From Halothiobacillus neapolitanus (GTDB taxonomy: Bacteria; Pseudomonadota; Gammaproteobacteria; Halothiobacillales; Halothiobacillaceae): 41,222 nt of DNA. The DNA lies in contig DZCK01000005.1 in NCBI GenBank assembly GCA_022730245.1, positions 1 to 41,222 on the forward strand, written 5' to 3'. The position numbers and the translations under genes were made by a program. A model generated the notes under the pieces. That model had not been told where the DNA came from and did not search any database. It saw nothing but the letters and a program-made list of their open reading frames with translations. Positions 10,672 to 18,703 of the stretch are shown here, piece after piece. Numbering within the stretch: position 1 is the stretch's first letter; every line of letters begins with the position of its first letter.

Positions 10672-10700
10672 TCGTCTATTGAATATTGCAGGAATTTGTC

Positions 10701-12209
10701 ATGGAATTTATCCCCACCGCACTTAAGCTTCAAACCCTCGCCCATGCGGGCTATAACCGCGTGCCGATGACCCGTGCTCTCTTTGGCGATTACGACACGC
10801 CGCTGTCGGTGTATCGCAAGCTGGCGGATGCGCCCAATAGCTATTTGTTTGAATCGGTGATGGGCGGTGAGCGCTGGGGGCGTTATTCGATTATTGGCTT
10901 GGCGGCGCGCACCGTGCTGCGCGTCTACGGCCATACCATCGAAGTGCGCCGGGATGATGAGCTGATTGAAACCACCGAGGCGGTCGATCCGCTGGCGTGG
11001 GTCGAGGCGTTCAAGGCGCGGTATCGCGTGTTCGAGCCCGAAGGTATGCCGCGTTTTCATGGCGGCTTGGTCGGCTATTTCGCGTTTGAAACCATTCGAT
11101 ATATCGAACCCAAGCTCGGCCAGCGCCCTGCTAAGCCCGATCCACTCGGCACGCCGGATATTTTATTGATGGTCTCCGAGCAAGTGGTGGTGGTTGATAA
11201 CCTCTCCAGCCAGCTTTTGCTGGTGACCCTAGTTGACCCCGCCCAAGCCGATGCCCTCGAACAGGGGGCGCGCCATTTGGATGCGCTCACCGAGCGCCTG
11301 CGCACGGAGCGGGTGCGCTACACGCCGATTGCCCGCCCGCGCACCATCGATGAAAATGATTTTAAAGCTAGCTTTACCCGCGCCAGTTATGAGGCGGCAG
11401 TACTAAAAATCCGCGACTACATTGCCGCGGGGGACGTGATGCAAGTGGTGCCCAGCCAGCGCATGAGCATCGCCTATGATGCGCCGCCGATTGACCTTTA
11501 TCGCGCCCTGCGCAGCCTGAACCCCTCGCCGTATATGTATTTTATTGATTGCGGCGATCATCAGGTGATTGGCTCCAGCCCCGAGATTCTCGCGCGGCTG
11601 GAAGATAACGAGATCACCGTGCGCCCCATTGCGGGCACGCGTCCACGCGGCAAAACCCATGCCGAAGATTTGGCGCTGGAGCAAGATTTACTGAATGACC
11701 CCAAAGAAATCGCCGAGCACGTCATGCTGATTGATTTAGGGCGCAGCGACACGGGGCGGGTGGCGGAAATTGGCTCTGTGCAGCTTGAGGAGCGCATGAT
11801 TATCGAACGCTATTCGCATGTGATGCATATCGTATCCCAAGTGACCGGCCAGCTTAAAGCCGGCCTGAACGCCATGGATGTGCTGCGCGCAACCTTCCCA
11901 GCCGGCACGGTGAGCGGCGCGCCAAAAATTCGTGCGCTGGAAATTATCGATGAAATCGAACCCGTTAAACGCGGCGTTTATGCGGGTGCGGTGGGCTACT
12001 GGGCGTGGAATGGCAATATGGATACCGCGATTGCCATCCGCACCGGCGTGTTGAAAGAAGGTGAACTGCACATTCAAGCGGGCGGCGGCATCGTCGCCGA
12101 CTCCATCCCCGCGAGTGAATGGGAAGAAACGATGAATAAACGCCGAGCCTTATTCCGCGCAGCCGCCGTAGCGCAAGCGGGGGTGGATGGGGTTGATTCG
12201 CACCGGTAG
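10701..12209 (+). CDS. trpE: Anthranilate synthase component I
   Basis: [71 protein letters not shown] at 10701 preceded by AGGA. Confidence 0.96.
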   Translation: MEFIPTALKLQTLAHAGYNRVPMTRALFGDYDTPLSVYRKLADAPNSYLFESVMGGERWGRYSIIGLAARTVLRVYGHTIEVRRDDELIETTEAVDPLAWVEAFKARYRVFEPEGMPRFHGGLVGYFAFETIRYIEPKLGQRPAKPDPLGTPDILLMVSEQVVVVDNLSSQLLLVTLVDPAQADALEQGARHLDALTERLRTERVRYTPIARPRTIDENDFKASFTRASYEAAVLKIRDYIAAGDVMQVVPSQRMSIAYDAPPIDLYRALRSLNPSPYMYFIDCGDHQVIGSSPEILARLEDNEITVRPIAGTRPRGKTHAEDLALEQDLLNDPKEIAEHVMLIDLGRSDTGRVAEIGSVQLEERMIIERYSHVMHIVSQVTGQLKAGLNAMDVLRATFPAGTVSGAPKIRALEIIDEIEPVKRGVYAGAVGYWAWNGNMDTAIAIRTGVLKEGELHIQAGGGIVADSIPASEWEETMNKRRALFRAAAVAQAGVDGVDSHR

Positions 12210-12273
12210 GCTTTTGTCTTCGTGCTATCAATAACCGGTCGCCGCCCAGCAGATCATCCCCGTGAGTCGCTGT

Positions 12274-12903
12274 TTATTTCAGAAGCTGCGCCAAGTCGAC
12301 GAGTTGATCGCGGGTGAGACTCCTAGCGATGGTCTGCATCGGATCACCTTCTTCGACAATGCGTTGGCCGGTGCGCCAAGCATTCATTTGGTCAATAAAG
12401 TAGGCGGGAGGTTGGCCTACTATCGAGGGAATGCCATCCGAATTGCCACCGCCTTGAACACCATGGCAACTGAAGCACGCGGGGATGCCTTGTTCAACGC
12501 TGCCTTGGGTCAGCAGTTGGGCCGAGGGTCGTCGGGCAGAAATGTCCACATGATGCGGCGCGGGCAGCTGCGAGTAATACTCAGCGACTGCGCGAATCTG
12601 ATCTTGGTTCATTAACCGCGCGTATTGCTGCATTACGTTGTTATGGCGCTCTCCCCGCTGATAAAAAAGCATTTGATGTTGTAAATAACTTGCATCGAGC
12701 CCCGCCAGTTTGGGATAGCCTGCTCGGGGTTCTCCTTGGCCTTGGTCCCCATGGCACAGATCACAAGCAGGAACTGAGCGGCTACCGTGATGCGCTTCGC
12801 TTGCACCGAGACTCTGTGTGTGCGATGCCCACGCTGCAGCTGGTAATAAAGCGCTCAGCATCAGCGCCATTATCAAAGACAAGGGATGTTTTGGGGTAAT
12901 CAT
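12274..12903 (-). CDS. Diheme cytochrome c4-like protein
   Basis: Signal peptide and two CxxCH motifs (CDLCHG, CFSCHG) in a duplicated class I fold. Confidence 0.88.
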   Translation of the reverse strand: MITPKHPLSLIMALMLSALLPAAAWASHTQSLGASEAHHGSRSVPACDLCHGDQGQGEPRAGYPKLAGLDASYLQHQMLFYQRGERHNNVMQQYARLMNQDQIRAVAEYYSQLPAPHHVDISARRPSAQLLTQGSVEQGIPACFSCHGVQGGGNSDGIPSIVGQPPAYFIDQMNAWRTGQRIVEEGDPMQTIARSLTRDQLVDLAQLLK

Positions 12904-13979
12904 CAGGCGTTATGGTGGTGAGTTAAACCGCATCCTCCACCACCGCATCCGCCCATGGGGCTGGTGTAGTCTTCTTCCTCGTCGTCGTGCGTGCCGGATG
13001 CAGCGGTAAAGCCCGCCGGAATCAAGGGATGAATGCCGAGTTTATCAAACAAGGTACGATCATGGTTTTGATTGGCGTTATCGGTGGTCAGCAGCTTGTC
13101 GCCGTAAAAAATACTATTTGCGCCCGCAAAAAAACACCACGCTTGCGCTTCTTCGCTCATCCCCTCGCGCCCGGCGGAAAGCCTGAGGTGTGAGGTGGGC
13201 ATTAAAATTCGAGCCACGGCCACGGTGCGAATAAATTCAATGGGGTCGAGGCTGGGGATGTCGGCCATCGGTGTGCCCGGGATGCGCACCAGCATATTGA
13301 GTGGCACCGATTCTGGCGGGCGGGGCAGGTTGGCAAGGCTAACTAAAAACGAGGCGCGATCGGTGCGCGATTCGCCCATGCCTAAAATGCCGCCGGAGCA
13401 CACATTGATGCCGCTATCGCGCACATGCGCTAAGGTATCGAGCCGATCTTGAAAGTTCCGTGTTGTGATGACTTCACCGTAAAACTCCGGCGAGGTATCA
13501 ATGTTGTGGTTGTAATAATCCAAACCAGCGGCCTTCAGGCGGGTGGCTTGCGGGGCGGTTAGCATGCCGAGCGTCACGCAGGCTTCCATCCCCAGTTCTT
13601 TAACAACGCCCACCATATCAATAACATTTCCCAGCTGCTTGTCGGTCGGGTTGCGCCAAGCGGCACCCATGCAAAATCGGGTGGCGCCCGTTTCGCGGGC
13701 CCGCAGCGCGGCTTCGCGCACTTCGTTTAAGGGGAGCAACCGTTCACGTTCAAGCCCGGTATCGTATTTCGAGCTCTGCGAGCAGTACGAGCAATCTTCA
13801 GGGCAGGCGCCCGTCTTGATGGAAAGCAGGGTGCTTACTTGAACGGCATTGGCATCAAAATGCGCCCGATGAATTTGATGTGCTTCAAATAGCAAATCAT
13901 TAAAGGGGCGATCAAATAAGGCGAGCGCGTGCTCGATAGCCGTATGTGCGGGGGGTTCCCGGGTGGACGATGCGGTCAA
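12903..13979 (-). CDS. bioB: Biotin synthase (radical SAM)
   Basis: [25 protein letters not shown] (CX3CX2C), [30 protein letters not shown]. Confidence 0.97.
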   Translation of the reverse strand: MTASSTREPPAHTAIEHALALFDRPFNDLLFEAHQIHRAHFDANAVQVSTLLSIKTGACPEDCSYCSQSSKYDTGLERERLLPLNEVREAALRARETGATRFCMGAAWRNPTDKQLGNVIDMVGVVKELGMEACVTLGMLTAPQATRLKAAGLDYYNHNIDTSPEFYGEVITTRNFQDRLDTLAHVRDSGINVCSGGILGMGESRTDRASFLVSLANLPRPPESVPLNMLVRIPGTPMADIPSLDPIEFIRTVAVARILMPTSHLRLSAGREGMSEEAQAWCFFAGANSIFYGDKLLTTDNANQNHDRTLFDKLGIHPLIPAGFTAASGTHDDEEEDYTSPMGGCGGGGCGLTHHHNA

Positions 13980-14033
13980 AAAAGCACCTCGATTAAGTCT
14001 ATGCGAGTCAGGTCGAATGAAAATGCGCGTGAT

Positions 14034-14456
14034 TTATTCGTCATTAAACGGCTGATGGGGCTCGATAATGCTATCCGTCCAGCTGTCATGGTTAATGCGG
14101 TAAAGATCGTACAGTGTCCATGGCACCAGAATCGCGGCGGCAATAGCCCAAATCACGAGATAGTAAACAACATGAACGGGGAAAAATACCGAGACGGCGA
14201 CCGCAGAACCTGCCACACCATAAAAACGGTAGGCGGCCATTTGGGTGTAATAACCTACTTTAGGATTGGGGTGATGCTTGTTTAAGGCATAAATCAGCAT
14301 CGACATACCGGTCCAAAAAATCGCGAGCGGCAAGGGGATTAAAACGGCGACCAAGGTGCCATAATTAAACCACTTAGCGGCGCGGCGCGAAGAGGCAGCG
14401 GTGACAATTTTCGGTGCGTTATCCGCGTCAAGCGGTACAGGTGCAAATTCAGACAT
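14034..14456 (-). CDS. Uncharacterised integral membrane protein (140 aa)
   Basis: Complete ORF, several hydrophobic segments, lies in a gap between bioB and comF. Confidence 0.65.
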   Translation of the reverse strand: MSEFAPVPLDADNAPKIVTAASSRRAAKWFNYGTLVAVLIPLPLAIFWTGMSMLIYALNKHHPNPKVGYYTQMAAYRFYGVAGSAVAVSVFFPVHVVYYLVIWAIAAAILVPWTLYDLYRINHDSWTDSIIEPHQPFNDE

Positions 14457-14495
14457 GGGATGACTTCCCTATAAGCATGGACTCATGAATGTAGC

Positions 14496-15224
14496 ATGAA
14501 ATTTCTAGCCAACCTAACCCGAATGCTGATTCCCGCACCGTGCTTTTTGTGCGGTGCCAGCACGCGTGATGAAACGGGTTTGTGCGCGTCCTGCCTTTTG
14601 GGCTGGATACCGGCTGACACTGTGCCGCGTTGTCCGCAGTGCGCCATTGGCGTTGTGATGAGTGGTTTGCTGTGCGCCGAGTGCGCGCAAACGCCGCCCG
14701 CGTTTGATCGCACGCAAACGGGGCTGGATTTTAATGCGGCGACGCGGCATTTGGTGCATCAGCTAAAATTTGCCCGTCAGCCTTGGGTTTTGCCCGCGTT
14801 ATTGCACCCTTTGATGGTGCAAATTGAGCGCACCTGCCCCGCGCCGCGCGATGCGTGTACGGATTGGCCCCATGCACTGATACCGATGCCTATTCATCCG
14901 CAGCGCCGTAAGGCTCGTGGGTTTAATCAAGCGCGATTAATTGCCGATAAGCTGGGTAAAGCGCTTGCCTTGCCGGTGATGGGGCGAGCCGTGGTGCGGG
15001 TTAAGGCCAGCGCGCCGCAAAGTGGTTTAGACGCGGCAGCTCGGCGCAAAAATTTGCGTCACGCCTTTGCCGTGCGCCAGGCTTTGCCCGCGCATGTAGC
15101 GATTGTCGATGACGTGATGACCACCGGCAGCTCGGCGGCGGCGTTAGCGCGGGTGCTTAAGGCGGCGGGGGTGCGTCGGGTTACCGTTTGGGTGCTGGCC
15201 CGCACACCGCGCCCGGATGGGTAA
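14496..15224 (+). CDS. comF: ComF-family phosphoribosyltransferase-like protein
   Basis: N-terminal CxxC pairs (CFLCG, CASC, CPQC, CAEC) and PRPP motif VAIVDDVMTTGSSAAALARVLKAAG. Confidence 0.92.
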   Translation: MKFLANLTRMLIPAPCFLCGASTRDETGLCASCLLGWIPADTVPRCPQCAIGVVMSGLLCAECAQTPPAFDRTQTGLDFNAATRHLVHQLKFARQPWVLPALLHPLMVQIERTCPAPRDACTDWPHALIPMPIHPQRRKARGFNQARLIADKLGKALALPVMGRAVVRVKASAPQSGLDAAARRKNLRHAFAVRQALPAHVAIVDDVMTTGSSAAALARVLKAAGVRRVTVWVLARTPRPDG

Positions 15225-15366
15225 AAGAAGTTTTGAGTTTTTTTGGTTGATGATAGCTAAGCTTTACGGTAACATCGCCGCCCTTAAAAACTAACTATTG
15301 CTATACCCCTGTTTTATTGGGCGGCAATTGAATTTCTTTCCAAGATTGTTTACGCAAGGTACCCCC

Positions 15367-15612
15367 ATGAAACCAGACATTCACCCTAACTACCGTCCTG
15401 TCGTGTTTCAGGATTTGGCCTCTGAATTTGCAACGTTAACCCGTTCAACTATTCGCGCCAAAGAAACCATTAAATGGACCGATGGCCAAGAATATCCCTT
15501 GGTTAAAATCGAAATTTCATCGGCAAGCCACCCGTTTTATACCGGCAAGCGCATGGATTCTAGTACGGCCAAACAAGTGGATAAATTCCTTAATCGTTAC
15601 GGCCGTAAATAA
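15367..15612 (+). CDS. rpmE2: 50S ribosomal protein L31, type B (Cys-free)
   Basis: [28 protein letters not shown]...[26 protein letters not shown]; no cysteine. Confidence 0.95.
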   Translation: MKPDIHPNYRPVVFQDLASEFATLTRSTIRAKETIKWTDGQEYPLVKIEISSASHPFYTGKRMDSSTAKQVDKFLNRYGRK

Positions 15613-15634
15613 TCAAAGCCCCACGGGTGCTGTG

Positions 15635-16474
15635 ATGCGTTTGCTTTTAAAAACACTCCGCCCCTTGAGGCGGGGTGTTTTTTTTATTTGGATGGTTTTG
15701 TTCGCCAGTGTGCCTGTGTGGGCGGGATCAGTGGGGGCTTGCGCCGCGCCGCAAAACGCCACGGCAGCGGTGGTAAGCTATGTGGACGATGGCGACACGG
15801 TGCGCTTTGCGACCGGTGCGCGCGTGCGGCTGGCGGGCATTGATGCGCCAGAAGTAGCGCACGCGGCTTACAACAACAAAAAACCGACATCTGCCGAGCC
15901 CTTTGGCGATGCGAGCAAGCAAGCCTTGCAAGCCCTGTTGGCTCGATCACATAACCGGGTGCTCGTGCAGTATGGCGCCGAGCCCGAAGATCGATATGGC
16001 CGAAAAATTGCCTATTTGTATTTGCCCGATGGCCAATCAATACAGGAAAGTTTAGTGGCAAGTGGCATGGCGATGGCTGTGACTATACCGCCCAATACGG
16101 CGCTGGCCAATTGCTTAACCGCGACTGAGACCCAGGCACGGCAACAGCATCGCGGAATTTGGTCGAGTAAAGAATATGATCCGGGCATCGACACCGCGCG
16201 CGGCATTCCCACGGATGTGCAGGGCGCCGCAATTGTGCGCGGGCGTGTGGTTTCTGTGCATCAAACCCAAAAAACGGTTTGGGTCAACTTAGAAGGCCGC
16301 GTGGCCTTGCAAATTCCCGCTCGGGCGCTTGGCGCATTCAGCGGGGTGGATTTTGCCGCTTGGCAGGGGGAAACCTTGCGCGCGCGCGGCTGGTTAGTGC
16401 CGGATAAAGATCGCTACCAAGATTGGCGCATGCCGATACAATCCCCACGTTCGATAGAGGTTTTGGGGCGGTAG
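15635..16474 (+). CDS. Exported thermonuclease (SNase-like) family nuclease
   Basis: Signal peptide MRLLLKTLRPLRRGVFFIWMVLFASVPVWAG; VSYVDDGDTVRF, VRLAGIDAPE, DRYGRKIAYLYLPDG, SIQESLVASGMAM; start codon uncertain. Confidence 0.85.
   Translation: MRLLLKTLRPLRRGVFFIWMVLFASVPVWAGSVGACAAPQNATAAVVSYVDDGDTVRFATGARVRLAGIDAPEVAHAAYNNKKPTSAEPFGDASKQALQALLARSHNRVLVQYGAEPEDRYGRKIAYLYLPDGQSIQESLVASGMAMAVTIPPNTALANCLTATETQARQQHRGIWSSKEYDPGIDTARGIPTDVQGAAIVRGRVVSVHQTQKTVWVNLEGRVALQIPARALGAFSGVDFAAWQGETLRARGWLVPDKDRYQDWRMPIQSPRSIEVLGR
15651..15685 (+). terminator. Strong intrinsic terminator after rpmE2, inside the predicted nuclease 5' coding region
   Basis: AAACACTCCGCC-ccttga-GGCGGGGTGTTT followed by a T tract. 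Confidence 0.88.
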
Positions 16475-16545
16475 CACGCTTGAGATGCGCAAGCAGGGTT
16501 TGAAGTAACGAGGCGAAACGGCGGTATGGCCTATTGGGGCGTGAC

Positions 16546-17127
16546 ATGGGAAGTAATCGGTTAGAAGCGTTTAGTGATGGGGTCCTCGCGATCATTATCA
16601 CCATTATGGTTTTAGAAATGAAGGTGCCGCATGAGCCCTCATTCGCGGCGCTCTGGGCGCTTGCCCCCGTATTTTTAAGCTACATCCTCAGCTTTATTTA
16701 TGTGGGTATTTACTGGAACAACCACCATCATCTGTTGCAGACCTGCAAGGTCGTGAATGGGCGTATTCTTTGGGCGAATCTTCATTTGCTTTTTTGGCTG
16801 TCTTTGTTCCCGTTTGTGACCGGTTGGATGGGTGAGAATCACTTTGCACCCTTGCCCTCGGCGCTGTACGGTCTTGTATTGTTTGCGGCAGCCTTGGCTT
16901 ATTGGATTTTGCAGCAAGCGATTATGGCTACCCAGGGAGAAACCTCCGCGCTTAGATCGGCCCTTGGGCGTGACTGGAAGGGTAAAATCTCGCCGCTCTT
17001 GTATTTAGCGGCTGTTGCGGTCGCGTTCTATGCGACTTGGCTTGCGCAGATTATTTTTGCAGTGGTTGCATTGATATGGCTTGTGCCGGATAAGCGGATC
17101 GAGCGGTTCATACAGAAGGGCGCTTGA
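16546..17127 (+). CDS. TMEM175 (DUF1211)-family potassium channel-like protein
   Basis: NRLEAFSDGVLAIIITIMVLEMKVP signature (RxxxFSD), about six hydrophobic segments. Confidence 0.85.
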   Translation: MGSNRLEAFSDGVLAIIITIMVLEMKVPHEPSFAALWALAPVFLSYILSFIYVGIYWNNHHHLLQTCKVVNGRILWANLHLLFWLSLFPFVTGWMGENHFAPLPSALYGLVLFAAALAYWILQQAIMATQGETSALRSALGRDWKGKISPLLYLAAVAVAFYATWLAQIIFAVVALIWLVPDKRIERFIQKGA

Positions 17128-17134
17128 TGCCGCC

Positions 17135-18061
17135 TTAGGCAGTTAGCCAATCACGTGGGCGTAAAAATTCCCGATACAGCTCGGCTTCGGGTGAATCGGG
17201 TTCGGGCGCCCAGTCGTAGCGCCAGCGCACATCGGGCGGCATCGACATCAGAATCGACTCGGTGCGCCCGCCCGATTGCAGTCCAAACAGCGTGCCACGA
17301 TCGTACACCAAATTGAACTCCACATACCGACCGCGCCGATAGCATTGAAAATCACGCTCGCGCTCACCATAGGGCGTGTCTTTGCGCTTATCCACGAGGG
17401 GCGTGTATGCAGGCAGGTAGTGATCGCCGACCGAGCGCATCAGCGCGAAGGCCGTTTCAAATTCTACGGTGCCATCGGCGCCAAAATCATCAAAAAATAA
17501 CCCACCCACGCCACGGGGTTCGTTGCGGTGTTTGAGCCAAAAATACTCATCGCACCATTGCTTGAAGTGCGGATAAAGGCTTTCACCAAAGGGCGCGCAC
17601 GCAGCTTGCGCTTGCTTATGCCAATGAATAGCATCCTCGGTGAAGCCGTAGAAGGGCGTTAAGTCGAACCCACCGCCGAACCACCAAATGGGGGGCACAC
17701 CTTCTTTTTCGGCCACAAAAAACCGCACATTGGCGTGCGAGGTGGGCGCGTAGGGATTGCGGGGATGAATCACGAGCGATACGCCCAAGGCTTCAAACCG
17801 CCCGCCGGCCAAATCGGGGCGATGCGCACTGGCTGAGGGGGGCAGTTTTTGCCCCGTGACGTGCGAGAAATTAATACCGGCGCGCTCAAACACCGCACCG
17901 CCTTCTAACACACGCCCGCGCCCCATGCCACCTAGGTGCTCACCCGTGGGGCGTTGCCAGTCATCATGCAGGAAGCGCGCGCTGGGTTCGAAGGCTTCTA
18001 ACCCTGCCACAATGCGGTCTTGCAGGTCGATTAAATAGTTGCGAATGCGGGAAATATCCAT
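17135..18061 (-). CDS. hemF: Oxygen-dependent coproporphyrinogen III oxidase
   Basis: [72 protein letters not shown]. Confidence 0.97.
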   Translation of the reverse strand: MDISRIRNYLIDLQDRIVAGLEAFEPSARFLHDDWQRPTGEHLGGMGRGRVLEGGAVFERAGINFSHVTGQKLPPSASAHRPDLAGGRFEALGVSLVIHPRNPYAPTSHANVRFFVAEKEGVPPIWWFGGGFDLTPFYGFTEDAIHWHKQAQAACAPFGESLYPHFKQWCDEYFWLKHRNEPRGVGGLFFDDFGADGTVEFETAFALMRSVGDHYLPAYTPLVDKRKDTPYGERERDFQCYRRGRYVEFNLVYDRGTLFGLQSGGRTESILMSMPPDVRWRYDWAPEPDSPEAELYREFLRPRDWLTA

Positions 18062-18115
18062 GACTTATTGCTCTAATGGGGCGAAAAAACGTTGCGGTAT
18101 TTTAACCTGCGATTC

Positions 18116-18688
18116 CTAAAGTCCGACAGGCTTCTCGCTGCGCAGCACAGCGCCGGTTAACGCGTGGCGAATCTGGGTGGGGTGGGCGCGGTGATCCACC
18201 CTTCCATGCACGGTGCCATCAATTTTATGGCCAAAATAGCGTTGTACTGCGAGTGCGCTGCGGGCGGGCGGGCGATTGGCGGGGTTGGCGCTGGTGGAAA
18301 CCAGTGCGGTGCCCGCGCACCGCGCGAGCGCGGCGGCGATCGGGTGGGCGGTGACGCGCACCGCGACTTCATCTCGCCCACCGGTAATCCAGTCGGGTGT
18401 TTGGGCGCTGGCAGGCAGAATCCAGGTGGCAGGCCCCGGCCAGCTGCTACCAATGCGCTGTATTGCCTGATCGGTTAGCGTAATCCAAGGTAATAATTGC
18501 GCCAAATCGGCCGCAATGAGTATCAGGCCTTTGCGCCAGTCGCGCTGTTTTAGCGCCAAAATTCGGTTAACCGCGCAGGCGTCGCTGGGGTGGCAGCCCA
18601 AGCCAAACACCGCCTCAGTGGGGTAGGCCAAAACACCGCCCGACTGAATGAGGTGGCTTGCTTGCTTGAGTAAAAACTGACGGGTCAT
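18116..18688 (-). CDS. tsaC: Threonylcarbamoyl-AMP synthase (YrdC/Sua5 family)
   Basis: GGVLAYPTEAVFGLGCHPSD, KQRDWRKGLILIA, VSTSANPANRPP. Confidence 0.93.
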   Translation of the reverse strand: MTRQFLLKQASHLIQSGGVLAYPTEAVFGLGCHPSDACAVNRILALKQRDWRKGLILIAADLAQLLPWITLTDQAIQRIGSSWPGPATWILPASAQTPDWITGGRDEVAVRVTAHPIAAALARCAGTALVSTSANPANRPPARSALAVQRYFGHKIDGTVHGRVDHRAHPTQIRHALTGAVLRSEKPVGL

Positions 18689-18703
18689 GCGGCAAAATCG
18701 GCG

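Noticed and set aside
10535-10700. Classical Trp attenuator of the E. coli trpL type
   Set aside because: Only one Trp codon and no U tract after the last hairpin; kept only as a non-classical leader candidate.
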